Shown piece after piece: positions 8,567-16,658 of a stretch of 64,000 nucleotides of DNA. A program made the position numbers and the translations under genes. The DNA is taken from positions 105,661 through 169,660 of the forward strand of contig NZ_FOFD01000002.1 of assembly GCF_900110865.1 (NCBI RefSeq), read 5' to 3'. The notes under the pieces were generated by a model that was not told where the DNA came from, did not search any database, and saw nothing but the letters and a program-made list of their open reading frames with translations. Source of the stretch: Natrinema salaciae (GTDB taxonomy: Archaea > Halobacteriota > Halobacteria > Halobacteriales > Natrialbaceae). Numbering within the stretch: the stretch's first letter is position 1; the number at the start of each line of letters is the position of its first letter.

Positions 8567-9238
8567 TCAGACCGCAGCGACGTACAGTTGGCCGACGCCG
8601 GCAACCACCAGTACGACGCCCGCGATGCGGACGACCCGTTCGACGTAGCCCGCGATACGACCGGCCCCGAGGGCGAACCCGAACGCCGTGGCGACCGTCA
8701 TCGCGACCGTCAGGGTGCCGAACCCGAACGCGTACGTCCCCAGCACCAGCGCCGTCTCGAGCGGCGGCATACTGAGCGAGCGGAGCGCGAGCCCCAGAAA
8801 CAGCGGCAGGACGCAGGCCGTCGCCGCGAGGGCGTACATCGCGCCGAAGAGGCCGAACCCCAGGACGGTCGAGCGCCGCTCGGGCAGGAGGACGTGGACG
8901 GCACCGCTCCCACCGAAGACCACCCACAGACCGAGTCCGATCAGTGCGATGCCGACGCCGTACTCGAGCAGGGGCAGCGCTCGCCCGACCGTCTCGCCGG
9001 CCGCGATCGCGGCGAGCGACAGGACGCCGAGCACGGCCATTGCGCCGGTGGCTGCCGCGAGTCCGCGGACGAGCGTTCCCGACAGCGGAGGTTTCGTCTC
9101 TTCACCGGTCGCGGCGACGTAGTACCCGACGTACCCCGGGAGCAGCGCGTACGCACACGGAGAAAAAAACGTGGCGACGCCGATGCCGAGGGCGAACAAC
9201 ATAGTGCCGAGCAGTCCGCCGCTCGCCACGTCACTCAC
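8567..9238 (-). CDS. CcdA/DsbD-type membrane thiol-disulfide transporter
   Basis: A 223-residue, six-span protein that carries reducing power across the membrane. The two conserved cysteines are C28 in FFSPCAYALLPGY and C142 in TACVLPLFLG, each at the start of a three-helix repeat, as in CcdA. It is the last gene of the SCO1-TlpA-CcdA operon and overlaps the TlpA-like gene by 8 bases. The likely job is keeping the TlpA and SCO1 cysteines, and so the CuA cysteines, reduced on the outside of the cell. Confidence 0.88.
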   Translation of the reverse strand: MSDVASGGLLGTMLFALGIGVATFFSPCAYALLPGYVGYYVAATGEETKPPLSGTLVRGLAAATGAMAVLGVLSLAAIAAGETVGRALPLLEYGVGIALIGLGLWVVFGGSGAVHVLLPERRSTVLGFGLFGAMYALAATACVLPLFLGLALRSLSMPPLETALVLGTYAFGFGTLTVAMTVATAFGFALGAGRIAGYVERVVRIAGVVLVVAGVGQLYVAAV

Positions 9239-9761
9239 CCCGCGAAGCGTCGATCGCCGTTCGGATCTCGTCGGCGGATTTCGCCCCTCGACCGGACCAG
9301 GTCACGGCGTTCGTCTCGTCGAGGACGAACGCGTAGGGAACGCCGGAGGCGTCGAGCGCCTCCGTCAACTCGAGGTCGGTGTCGAGGGCGACGGGCCAGT
9401 TCCCGTCGTGGTCGCGCCACCAGGTCGCGACGTCTTCACGGGTGACGGTATTCCCGACCGGCTCGCTCGTCGCCGAGACGAACTGTACGTCCCCGCCGAC
9501 CTCGGCGTGGACGTCCGCGAGGGGCTCCATCATCCCCTCGCAAACGGTACACCAGGTGGCGAACAGTTCGACGAATGTCACCCGCCCGCGTTCGGGAACC
9601 ATCGCAGTGCCGGCGTCGCTTCCCGGCGCGTCGATCGTCTCGAGTTCGATCGGTTCGATAGCCGTGTCGCTCTCGAGGGGGGTCCACTCGCCGATCGCGA
9701 CCGCGCCGCCGCCGAGGACGGCGAGGCCGGCGGCACCCGCGAGTACCTCGCGACGGCGCAT
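9231..9761 (-). CDS. TlpA-like thioredoxin-fold protein
   Basis: A 176-residue membrane-anchored thioredoxin. A positively charged start (MRRREVL) leads into one hydrophobic segment (8-24), and the redox motif is WCTVC (C71, C74). The family reduces copper chaperones or apo-cytochromes outside the cell. The partner that recharges it is probably the CcdA-type protein encoded next. It begins 3 bases after the SCO1 gene ends. Together with SCO1 it fits a CuA-loading pathway for subunit II. Confidence 0.87.
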   Translation of the reverse strand: MRRREVLAGAAGLAVLGGGAVAIGEWTPLESDTAIEPIELETIDAPGSDAGTAMVPERGRVTFVELFATWCTVCEGMMEPLADVHAEVGGDVQFVSATSEPVGNTVTREDVATWWRDHDGNWPVALDTDLELTEALDASGVPYAFVLDETNAVTWSGRGAKSADEIRTAIDASRGE

Positions 9762-9764
9762 GGG

Positions 9765-10514
9765 TTACCACCCCTCGACGACGGCACGTGCGTCCTCGAC
9801 GATCTCGTTCCCGCCGGGGGAGCCACCGGTGTAGGCCCGCTCGACGCGCCCGTCCTTGTTGACGAGGAGGATCAACGACGTGTGGACGAAGTGGCGGGCG
9901 TGGTCGCCATCCTCGTCGTGGTCGTCCCCCATGCGACCATCGTCCGACTCGTTACCCTGCTCGAACGCCACGCCGTACGTGTCTTCGACGATCGTCCTGG
10001 CGTCGTCCGGCGTCTCCGGCCGCAGGAAGTACCAGTTGCCAGGGTCGAAGTCCACCCCGAGCGTCTCGCCGTAGGACTCGAGGACCTCGGCGGTGTCGTA
10101 CTCGGGGTCGAAAGTAAACGGGAGAAACGCGACCTCGTCCTCGTAGCCCCGCTCGGTCGCGTCGGCCTGGACGCGCCGTAGGGCCGCGGTTAGACCGGGG
10201 CAGACCGTCGTACAGCTGGTGTAGATGAACGTCAGCATCGAGTGACGCTCGCCGGCGAACTCCGTGGTCGTGACCGCCCGGTCGTGCAGCGGGGCCGGGA
10301 CGGTCACCTCCGGTATCGATTCCCCGTAGATCGGGTGTGGGAGGTCCGCGTTCTCGATCCGATCGTGGTTCTCCGGCGGCGAGAGGACGAGTCCGTCGTC
10401 CGAGTCGTCGGTCCGATTCAGTTGCGAACACCCTGCGAGGGAGGCAGCGACGGTCGTCGCACCCGCCACACGCAAGAACGTCCGCCTGTCGAGGGGTACG
10501 TCTGTAGGGGTCAT
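9765..10514 (-). CDS. SCO1/SenC-type copper chaperone lipoprotein
   Basis: A 249-residue Tat lipoprotein (R10-R11, lipobox SLAGC with C29). The copper site is complete: C101 and C105 in TSCTTVCP and H211 in HFVHTSLILLV. SCO proteins bind copper and insert it into CuA. An Asp/Gly/His-rich loop (about 188-208, DDHDEDGDHARH) precedes H211 and might bind extra metal. It heads the SCO1-TlpA-CcdA operon, with the perfect repeat CGAATATGTTCG 70 bases upstream of its start. Confidence 0.92.
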   Translation of the reverse strand: MTPTDVPLDRRTFLRVAGATTVAASLAGCSQLNRTDDSDDGLVLSPPENHDRIENADLPHPIYGESIPEVTVPAPLHDRAVTTTEFAGERHSMLTFIYTSCTTVCPGLTAALRRVQADATERGYEDEVAFLPFTFDPEYDTAEVLESYGETLGVDFDPGNWYFLRPETPDDARTIVEDTYGVAFEQGNESDDGRMGDDHDEDGDHARHFVHTSLILLVNKDGRVERAYTGGSPGGNEIVEDARAVVEGW

Positions 10515-10583
10515 CGTCTCGTCGAGAGATCGGCGCTGTACGAGCTAAAGCGATCTTTGGATTCCCATCCGCTTAGAAATCAT

Positions 10584-10595
10584 CGAATATGTTCG
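10584..10595. promoter_or_regulatory. Inverted repeat CGAATATGTTCG before SCO1 operon
   Basis: Perfect CGAA-N4-TTCG repeat in the gap between the SCO1 gene and the blue copper gene, 70 bases before the SCO1 start. Identical to the copy at 14820 and the reverse complement of the copy at 14049. Confidence 0.5.
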
Positions 10596-10659
10596 GTACG
10601 ATCTCCGGTGTTCGACGCCGGTGAGCCGATTCGAGCCGCGTCGTCGCGACCGCCACTTT

Positions 10660-11247
10660 TCACGGCCCGGCCTCGAGGACGGGGCGGCTTTCCTCGTTGA
10701 AGAGGGTTATCGCCTTGGCGACCTGCGACGGCAGCTCTGACTGCGGTTCCGTCATCGCGGGTTCCGAATCGGGATCGGGCCAGCCGACGACGACGCGGCC
10801 GACGTTCCCGGCGACTTCGTGGGACGTACAGACCTGCTGGGTGTCGACGTAATCGTAGACACCCTCGCTGTCGAAGGTGTGTTCGTAGGCCGAGCCCACG
10901 CCGGTGAGCCGGTCGCTTCCCCAGGGCTCGGTACCCTCGGGGGATCGGTGAGGGCCGTGACCGTCGGCGTGGTACGCGGTGACGTCGTGGCGCCCCGTCT
11001 CGACGAGCCACTCGACGGTACCGCCCGGGACGATGTGTACGATTTGGGGCTCGAACTCCGGATACGGCCGCGAGTTCGCCGTAACGGTGATTCCCTCGGC
11101 AGGGGTGCCCAGCTCCCCGGCGTCCTCGGGCGGCGTTTCCTCCCCGTCGCTCGAGCGACCGGGGATATCGTCGAGACAGCCCGCGAGTGCGAGGCCGATC
11201 GCACAGGCGGACGACCGAAGCGCAGCACGGCGGGAGATGGGTGTCAT
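10660..11247 (-). CDS. Blue copper (halocyanin-like) lipoprotein lacking the axial Met
   Basis: A 195-residue Tat lipoprotein (SRRAALRSS, lipobox ALAGC, C24) with a plastocyanin-like domain from about 50 to 156. Copper ligands H87, C140 and H143 are present (VCTSHEVAGNVG). Halocyanins then have Met five residues after the second His; here that position is N148. The protein continues for about 40 residues with an amphipathic tail. It could carry electrons to NirK or CuA, but the altered axial ligand should change the potential. The start at 11247 is chosen for the Tat motif; the open frame upstream has no signal. Confidence 0.82.
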   Translation of the reverse strand: MTPISRRAALRSSACAIGLALAGCLDDIPGRSSDGEETPPEDAGELGTPAEGITVTANSRPYPEFEPQIVHIVPGGTVEWLVETGRHDVTAYHADGHGPHRSPEGTEPWGSDRLTGVGSAYEHTFDSEGVYDYVDTQQVCTSHEVAGNVGRVVVGWPDPDSEPAMTEPQSELPSQVAKAITLFNEESRPVLEAGP

Positions 11248-11514
11248 GATTTTAGTCGTGACGGGGTCGGGAGACGATTCACTCGCCATCGAGTTCGACG
11301 AGGTTGGCAGTGCCGGCTGGATCGGGTCGTGATCCTCACGAATGTCTCTGTGGGGACACTGGTTCAATGGAAACGATGATTCTCGGTCGGTGGATGTGCG
11401 ACTGTACGTGTTCGGACGGGCGTATAAAAGGGACGTCGCTGCACTCTCGGGCGGCGTTACGCACGACCGGGACGTCAGTGCGGCGAAAGACGGCACCGTG
11501 CGCTCGCGGCCCGG

Positions 11515-12972
11515 TCAGGCGGCGACGACGAGCGTCTCGAGGACGATCGCGAGGAGGATCGCCCCGAGGTAGTAGTTCGAGACGTAGAACGAGCGGAGCG
11601 CGACCTCGTCCGTCGGTGTGCGGTACTGACTGATCACCGACCGCAGGAAGACGCTACCCAGAGCGATGGACGTGACCGCGTAGACCCAGCCCAGCCCGGC
11701 AACCCAACCGAGAACGCTCGCGGCCAGCAACGTCGCACCCAGATAGAACGCGACGTGTCGACGTGCCGCCGGGACGCCTTCGACGACGGGGTACATCGGA
11801 AAGCCGCCGCGCGCGTAATCGTCGCGAAATGCGATCGCGAGGCTGTAGAAATGCGCGGGCGTCCACAGGAAGATCACCGCTGCGAGTGCGAGCCCGGGCG
11901 CGCCGACGGTTCCGGTGACGGCAGCCCACCCGATAACTGCGGGGAGTGCTCCAGCACCGCCGCCGAGAACTGTGTTCCAGGCAGTGTTGGGTTTCAGCAG
12001 GACCGTGTAGAGGACGGCGTAGTAGACGATCGCCGCGAAGGTAAGCGCCGCCGCCAGCGCGTTCACCCACGTCACGAGTACCAGCATCGACGTCGCCACG
12101 AGTGCGACCCCGAACACGATGGCGTTCCGGGCCGGGACGATGTCGTGAACCAGCGGCCGGCCGTTCGTTCGGTTCATCCGCCGATCGCGGTCGCGCTCGT
12201 GGACGTGATTGAACGTTCCGCTCGCGCCGATGGCGAGGACGCCACCGGCGAGGGTGGCGATCGCAGTCGTCGGTTCGAGCGACGCGCCGGTAAGCGTCGC
12301 CAGTCCCATCCCGGCGAGTGCGACGAGGCAGAGCAGCCACATCAACCGCGGTTTGGTGAGCGTCAGGTACGCGCCGGCCGTCCGCCGGAGACGGGCGAAC
12401 GACCCGTTCGGCCGCTCGCTCGAGATCGTCGTCTCCCCGGGATCGTCGTCGCCGGTCGCCGAAACGGGTTCCGACCGGTCCCCCGCGATCGAGAGCGCTG
12501 CGTTCCCACCCGGTGCCGCTTCCTCGCGTGGGTGGTCCTCGAGCGTTCGGACGAGCGCGACGAGGAGGCAGGCGAAGATGAGCATCGCGAGTGCGAGATG
12601 AACCGTACTCGCGATGGCGGGGCTCCCGACGAGAATAGCGGCTCCGATCACGATCTGGACGGGGAAGAGAACGACGACGCAGCCGACGAGCCGGGCCACG
12701 CGGCGATCGACTGCGGTTCGCCTGACGGCGAGTCCGGACGCGGCGACGAGGGCGCCGGTGACGAGGGCCGCGACACGGTGGCCCCAGAAGAGCAGCACCT
12801 CGCCAGTCAGCGAGCCGAGGCCCGAATCGGACGAACACGTCAGTAAAGTCGAACAGTTCGCTGCACTATCGGTCGTCGAGACCGCAGTCCCGAGTGCGAC
12901 GAGAACGTACGCTGCGACGGTCGTCGTTGCGAGCAGGTCTGCAAATCGTCGTCGGTTTGTAACAGCTCTCAT
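11515..12972 (-). CDS. ctaB: Fused heme A synthase-like / heme O synthase (CtaA-CtaB)
   Basis: A 485-residue, multi-span protein made of two enzymes. The first 150 or so residues resemble the compact four-helix type of heme A synthase, with conserved histidines in WGHRVAAL and STVHLALA. A linker of about 50 polar residues follows. The remainder is protoheme IX farnesyltransferase: TKPRL near 206 and the prenyl-diphosphate site NHVHERDRDRRMNRTNGRP near 260. The product would be heme O and perhaps heme A for a heme-copper enzyme. The 267-base gap downstream (11248-11514) shows no gene. If subunit I uses b hemes only, this gene serves another oxidase. Confidence 0.87.
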   Translation of the reverse strand: MRAVTNRRRFADLLATTTVAAYVLVALGTAVSTTDSAANCSTLLTCSSDSGLGSLTGEVLLFWGHRVAALVTGALVAASGLAVRRTAVDRRVARLVGCVVVLFPVQIVIGAAILVGSPAIASTVHLALAMLIFACLLVALVRTLEDHPREEAAPGGNAALSIAGDRSEPVSATGDDDPGETTISSERPNGSFARLRRTAGAYLTLTKPRLMWLLCLVALAGMGLATLTGASLEPTTAIATLAGGVLAIGASGTFNHVHERDRDRRMNRTNGRPLVHDIVPARNAIVFGVALVATSMLVLVTWVNALAAALTFAAIVYYAVLYTVLLKPNTAWNTVLGGGAGALPAVIGWAAVTGTVGAPGLALAAVIFLWTPAHFYSLAIAFRDDYARGGFPMYPVVEGVPAARRHVAFYLGATLLAASVLGWVAGLGWVYAVTSIALGSVFLRSVISQYRTPTDEVALRSFYVSNYYLGAILLAIVLETLVVAA

Positions 12973-13062
12973 CTGTCGAAGATCACTACACTCACGGTCA
13001 CCCTGCGAACTGGCGGTTCGGGGCGACGGGTCGCCGATCGGATCGGCAGACGGGAATCGGCG

Positions 13063-13326
13063 CTAGTCACGCCAGATGACGGTCACGACGTCGTCGTCGC
13101 GCTCGATCGTCTCGTAGCGGTACCCGCGATCGTCCAGTTTCGGGAACAAAAACTGGGGAACGCGATCGTTGCGCTGGACTAGGACCGTGTCGTCGGGCAG
13201 TTCGACGAGCAACTCGAGGGTCTGCTGGAGGGGGTTCGGCGGCCCGAGCGATCGCACGTCGAGGGTCTCCTGCGATCGATCGCTCGGTGCATCGGTGCGG
13301 TCGACGACAGTGACGGGTGACGACAT
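13063..13326 (-). CDS. DUF2249 protein 1
   Basis: An 87-residue DUF2249 domain. It has the family's layout: LDVRSLGPP near the start, then a helix, then PQFLFPKLDDRGY (the conserved position where P and L precede an acidic turn), ending with a beta strand VVTVIWRD. Biochemical function is not known; the family is often found near nitrite and NO reductase genes, so a role in handling NO or in assembly is plausible but unproven. It is the first of three related genes in a row on this strand. Confidence 0.8.
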   Translation of the reverse strand: MSSPVTVVDRTDAPSDRSQETLDVRSLGPPNPLQQTLELLVELPDDTVLVQRNDRVPQFLFPKLDDRGYRYETIERDDDVVTVIWRD

Positions 13327-13364
13327 GCGTGCTGATTCGGCTCCTCGGTAGCTATCTTTCGTCC

Positions 13365-13376
13365 CGTACGTGTTCG
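13365..13376. promoter_or_regulatory. Near-match to CGAA-N4-TTCG before DUF2249 gene 1
   Basis: CGTACGTGTTCG, one base off CGAA-N4-TTCG, 39 bases upstream of the start at 13326. Confidence 0.3.
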
Positions 13377-13425
13377 GTTGTAGTCCGGCTGTGCGAGGAG
13401 CGACGAGGCGTACTCGTCCTCGACG

Positions 13426-13659
13426 CTACGCGTCCACTTTCGGGAACGTTGCGACGAACTCGTCGGGAGCGACCTGTTCGACCTCGTAGCCGTCGGCGTC
13501 GAAGCTGTCGACCTCGGCTTCGAACTCGTAGAACAGCGGTTTGGGTTCGTGGTCGTTGACGATGGTCAGCGTCTCACCCGGCTCGAGGGCCTCGAACTCG
13601 TCGTGGATGGTCGGGTGGCGATTCACCGGCGGGATGTCCCTGACGTCGAGTCGTGTCAT
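13426..13659 (-). CDS. DUF2249 protein 2
   Basis: A 77-residue DUF2249 domain beginning TRLDVRDIPPVNRHPTI, with PKPLFYEFEAEV in the middle and FVATFPKVDA at the end. The start at 13659 is preferred to a GTG 33 bases upstream because it places LDVRDIPP right at the N-terminus, as in its two neighbours. The repeat CGAACGTATTCG lies 41 bases upstream. Confidence 0.8.
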   Translation of the reverse strand: MTRLDVRDIPPVNRHPTIHDEFEALEPGETLTIVNDHEPKPLFYEFEAEVDSFDADGYEVEQVAPDEFVATFPKVDA

Positions 13660-13699
13660 GCAGTTCGAGTTCGGGATGGGCGCTGCATGCACGTTTGGG

Positions 13700-13711
13700 C
13701 GAACGTATTCG
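13700..13711. promoter_or_regulatory. Inverted repeat CGAACGTATTCG before DUF2249 gene 2
   Basis: Perfect CGAA-N4-TTCG, 41 bases before the start codon at 13659. Confidence 0.5.
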
Positions 13712-13735
13712 GGTGGTGACCGATCGACTCCTCGA

Positions 13736-13963
13736 TTACGTCTGTTCGATGCGCACGTGCCAGACGCCGCCGTCGCGCTCCTCGCTCTCGTGGACGAACC
13801 CGCGGTCGTCGAGAACGTCGTAGAGCGGCTCCGGTTCGAACGGGGCGATCAGCCGCAGTCGTTGCTCGGCTCTCAGGTCCTCGAGCGCGGCCACGATGAG
13901 GTCGAACGGCGGACCGTCGATCTCCCTGACGTCGAGGGTTCGTTCCGTCGTTTCGGTTGCCAT
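13736..13963 (-). CDS. DUF2249 protein 3
   Basis: A 75-residue DUF2249 domain: TLDVREIDGPPF, then a helix with LRAEQRLRLIAPFEPEPLYDVL and an ending HVRIEQT. The start at 13963 is taken because the upstream open frame is Arg/Pro-rich shadow. It diverges from the Bat-type regulator gene, and the repeat at 14049 lies between them, so both could be controlled from the same site. Confidence 0.8.
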   Translation of the reverse strand: MATETTERTLDVREIDGPPFDLIVAALEDLRAEQRLRLIAPFEPEPLYDVLDDRGFVHESEERDGGVWHVRIEQT

Positions 13964-14048
13964 CGGTTTCGTCTTCGATCCGCCGCCGGTTGGGCGTTCG
14001 TCCGAACCTGTTCGCGACTGTCGGACTTCCCGGCCGACGGGAATTCGG

Positions 14049-14060
14049 CGAACATATTCG
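14049..14060. promoter_or_regulatory. Inverted repeat CGAACATATTCG between DUF2249 gene 3 and the HTH_10 regulator
   Basis: Perfect CGAA-N4-TTCG, 39 bases before the regulator start (14099) and 86 bases before the DUF2249 start (13963). A related GAAC-NN-GTTC element is at 14087-14096. Confidence 0.5.
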
Positions 14061-14098
14061 TAGCCATCGGTACGTAGTGTCGACCGGAACACGTTCGT

Positions 14099-14773
14099 AT
14101 GGCCCAAGCGACTCTTACCCTCACGATGCCCGAGGAGGTCTGGATTCAGCAGATATCGACGGACTATCCCGAGTCTACCTTCCGGGTGCTCGCGGCCGTC
14201 CCCGGTTCCGAGACCGGCTTCGCCCTCGTCCGAATCGCCGGCTCGGCGGTCCCCGAGGTGGTCGAAGCCATGGACGATCACCCCCAGCTCACCGAACTCT
14301 CGCTGGCACAGTGGAGCGACAACGAGGCGACGGTCCACTTCGAGACGACCGCACCCCTCCTGATGTTCTCCTCTCGGGAGTCGGGGATGCCGATCGAACT
14401 CCCGGTCGAAATCCGGGACGGCGAGGCGACGATCGAGGTCACCGGCTCCCGGGAACGGCTCGCCGAACTCGCCGAACAGCTCGAGCACTTCGGACTGCAG
14501 TACCGGATCGAACACGTCCGCGAGCGCCTCCACGAGAGCCAGCTACTCTCGGAGCGCCAGCTCGAGGTGATCGCCGCGGCGGTCGAAGAGGGGTATTACG
14601 ACACCCCGCGACGATCCTCGCTAACCGAACTGGCCGACCACCTCGGCATCGCGAAATCGACCTGTAGCGAGACCCTCCATCGGGCCGAGGAGGCGATCGT
14701 CAAGCGATTCGTCGAGGACCTGCCGAACATCGACAACGACGAACCGCTCGAAGAGCAGCTCGCGAGCACCTGA
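14099..14773 (+). CDS. Bat-type HTH_10 DNA-binding regulator
   Basis: A 224-residue haloarchaeal regulator. The N-terminal 150 residues form a mixed alpha/beta domain of the kind seen in bacterio-opsin-activator relatives. The C-terminal HTH_10 runs from about 158: LSERQLEVIAAAVEEGYYD, then RRSSLTELADHLGIAKSTCSETL with the recognition helix. It lacks the multi-cysteine cluster described for the denitrification regulator NarO (only one Cys, in the HTH). Divergent from DUF2249 gene 3, with a CGAACATATTCG repeat in its promoter, it is the best local candidate for controlling this cluster, possibly with autoregulation. Confidence 0.85.
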   Translation: MAQATLTLTMPEEVWIQQISTDYPESTFRVLAAVPGSETGFALVRIAGSAVPEVVEAMDDHPQLTELSLAQWSDNEATVHFETTAPLLMFSSRESGMPIELPVEIRDGEATIEVTGSRERLAELAEQLEHFGLQYRIEHVRERLHESQLLSERQLEVIAAAVEEGYYDTPRRSSLTELADHLGIAKSTCSETLHRAEEAIVKRFVEDLPNIDNDEPLEEQLAST

Positions 14774-14819
14774 GCAGTTCCTGCTGTGCGGCGTCTGCGC
14801 CACCCGATACTTGTAGTAC

Positions 14820-14831
14820 CGAATATGTTCG
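14820..14831. promoter_or_regulatory. Inverted repeat CGAATATGTTCG before the Fe-S/NrfD operon
   Basis: Perfect CGAA-N4-TTCG, 154 bases before the Fe-S protein start at 14985. The gap to the start implies a long leader or a start site nearer the gene. Confidence 0.45.
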
Positions 14832-14984
14832 CATTGATTCTCATGTGCTGGAAATCGACTCCATACTTCATCCGAGTTCGGTTGTGAGACGCGGAGTGAG
14901 GACTACAAATGAACGACTTCAAGTGCATGCTTTCGAGTACAACCAGCATGGCACCAACGTCATATTCAGAGGTGTTCTGATCTA

Positions 14985-16658
14985 ATGAGTACGGACGACG
15001 AATCATTCCACCCGCTCGGCGAGGAGTGGGAAGACGAACTCGAGACGATGCTCGACGATACCGAGTACGACAGCGATCTCGGTATGGAAATGGCTCAGGA
15101 CGCGATGCGGGTCACCAAGGGCGAGCTCTCCGAGGCCGAATTCCACGAGCGCTATCACGAGGACGTGATGGAGGAGTTCGGCGAGGACGAGCGCCCGACC
15201 AAAGAGGCCTACGAGGCAGCCCAGGAGGAGGCCAAGGGAACCGCCTCCAGGATGCTCGACGCCTTCGACGGCGACGGCGAGGAGACCCGCCGCGAGACGA
15301 TGAAGAAGATGGGCGTCGGCGCGGCGGCCGTCGGGATGGGTGCGTTTGGCACCGTTTCGGACGGTCCCGAGCAGAGCCTCACCGCGGCCGAAGGTGGTCA
15401 CGGGCCCCGCCAGGAGACGACCGAGGAACGCGACCTCCAGTGGGGGATGACGATCGACCTCGAGCGCTGTGACGGCTGTCTCTCGTGTATGAAGGCCTGT
15501 TCCGATGAGAACGACCTCGACGCGGGGGTCAACTGGATGTACGTCATGGCCTGGGAGGACGAGCTCAACCACTCCCCCGAGGGCGGCGCCGGTGTGCCTG
15601 AGTCCGGTGGGTATACCGACTTCAACATGGGGAGCGACTTCAACATGCTCGTGCGGCCGTGCCAGCACTGCACGGACGCACCCTGTGAGAAGGTCTGTCC
15701 GACCACAGCACGTCACACCCGCGACAAGGACGGGCTGGTGCTGACCGACTACGACGTCTGTATCGGGTGTCGGTACTGCCAGGTCGCCTGTCCCTACGGC
15801 GTCAACTACTTCCAGTGGGACGAACCCGACGTGGCGTACGAGGACATCGACGGTCTCGAAGACCCCGAGAACCCGGATCAGATCACGCACGCCGAGTACG
15901 AATACGGGAAACGGTGGGTCGACAGCCGCGCCCCCCGCGGCACGATGAGCAAGTGTACCATGTGTCCGTCCATGCAGGACGGTAAACAGGGCGAGGAGAA
16001 AGTCGGGACGACGGCGTGTGAAAGCGCCTGTCCGCCGGACGCGATTCAGTTCGGCAACGTCAAAGACGAGAAAAGCGATCCGTCGCAGCACCGCGAGCAC
16101 CCGAGCAAGAGTCGCGCGATCGTCCACCTGACGAACGGGACGGAAAGCAGCAAATCCGCACCGTCGGCGGACGCCATCGACAGCGCTCTCAGCGACGGCG
16201 ACGACCTCGAGACCGCGATCGGGAACGTCGAAGGCCTCGATGAGGACATCCTCGCGGTCATGAAGGCGATCGAAATCGTCAGCGAGGGGACCGAGCCCGG
16301 CGACGAAGAGAACAACACGATTCTCAGTAGCGAACAGGACATCATCGCCGCCGTCGAAGCCTTCGAACAGTACGTCGACCTCGAGAGCGAGGAGGCCCTC
16401 GACGAACTGCAACTCGGCGACGGAAGCGAACAGCAGGCGCAGTTCCGACTCCACCAGTACACGGGCAAGCCGTCCTCGTTCCAGCTGCTCGAGGACATCG
16501 GGACGAACCCGAACGTCACGTACCTCGGGCAGGAGCCCGGACCGGAGGCCCAACAGGTCCCCGGTCCGACCAAGTACGAGGACATGGAACTGCTCGATAA
16601 GCGGCAGGAGTACCTCGACGAGGAGACCGTCGGTCGCGTCGACGGGGTGTCGCTATGA
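14985..16658 (+). CDS. Four-cluster Fe-S electron transfer subunit (NrfC/DmsB-like)
   Basis: A 557-residue relative of the Fe-S subunits that pair with NrfD. Four cysteine groups are visible from about residue 160: CDGCLSCMKAC, CQHCTDAPCEKVC, CIGCRYCQVAC and CTMC...CESAC. A twin-arginine-like stretch (RRETMKKMGVGAAA) lies about 100 residues in rather than at the N-terminus, so export is possible but odd. The acidic first 100 residues and a 150-residue acidic helical insert after the fourth cluster make it about twice the usual size. The molybdopterin subunit that normally accompanies it is missing here. The next gene overlaps by 4 bases. Confidence 0.86.
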   Translation: MSTDDESFHPLGEEWEDELETMLDDTEYDSDLGMEMAQDAMRVTKGELSEAEFHERYHEDVMEEFGEDERPTKEAYEAAQEEAKGTASRMLDAFDGDGEETRRETMKKMGVGAAAVGMGAFGTVSDGPEQSLTAAEGGHGPRQETTEERDLQWGMTIDLERCDGCLSCMKACSDENDLDAGVNWMYVMAWEDELNHSPEGGAGVPESGGYTDFNMGSDFNMLVRPCQHCTDAPCEKVCPTTARHTRDKDGLVLTDYDVCIGCRYCQVACPYGVNYFQWDEPDVAYEDIDGLEDPENPDQITHAEYEYGKRWVDSRAPRGTMSKCTMCPSMQDGKQGEEKVGTTACESACPPDAIQFGNVKDEKSDPSQHREHPSKSRAIVHLTNGTESSKSAPSADAIDSALSDGDDLETAIGNVEGLDEDILAVMKAIEIVSEGTEPGDEENNTILSSEQDIIAAVEAFEQYVDLESEEALDELQLGDGSEQQAQFRLHQYTGKPSSFQLLEDIGTNPNVTYLGQEPGPEAQQVPGPTKYEDMELLDKRQEYLDEETVGRVDGVSL

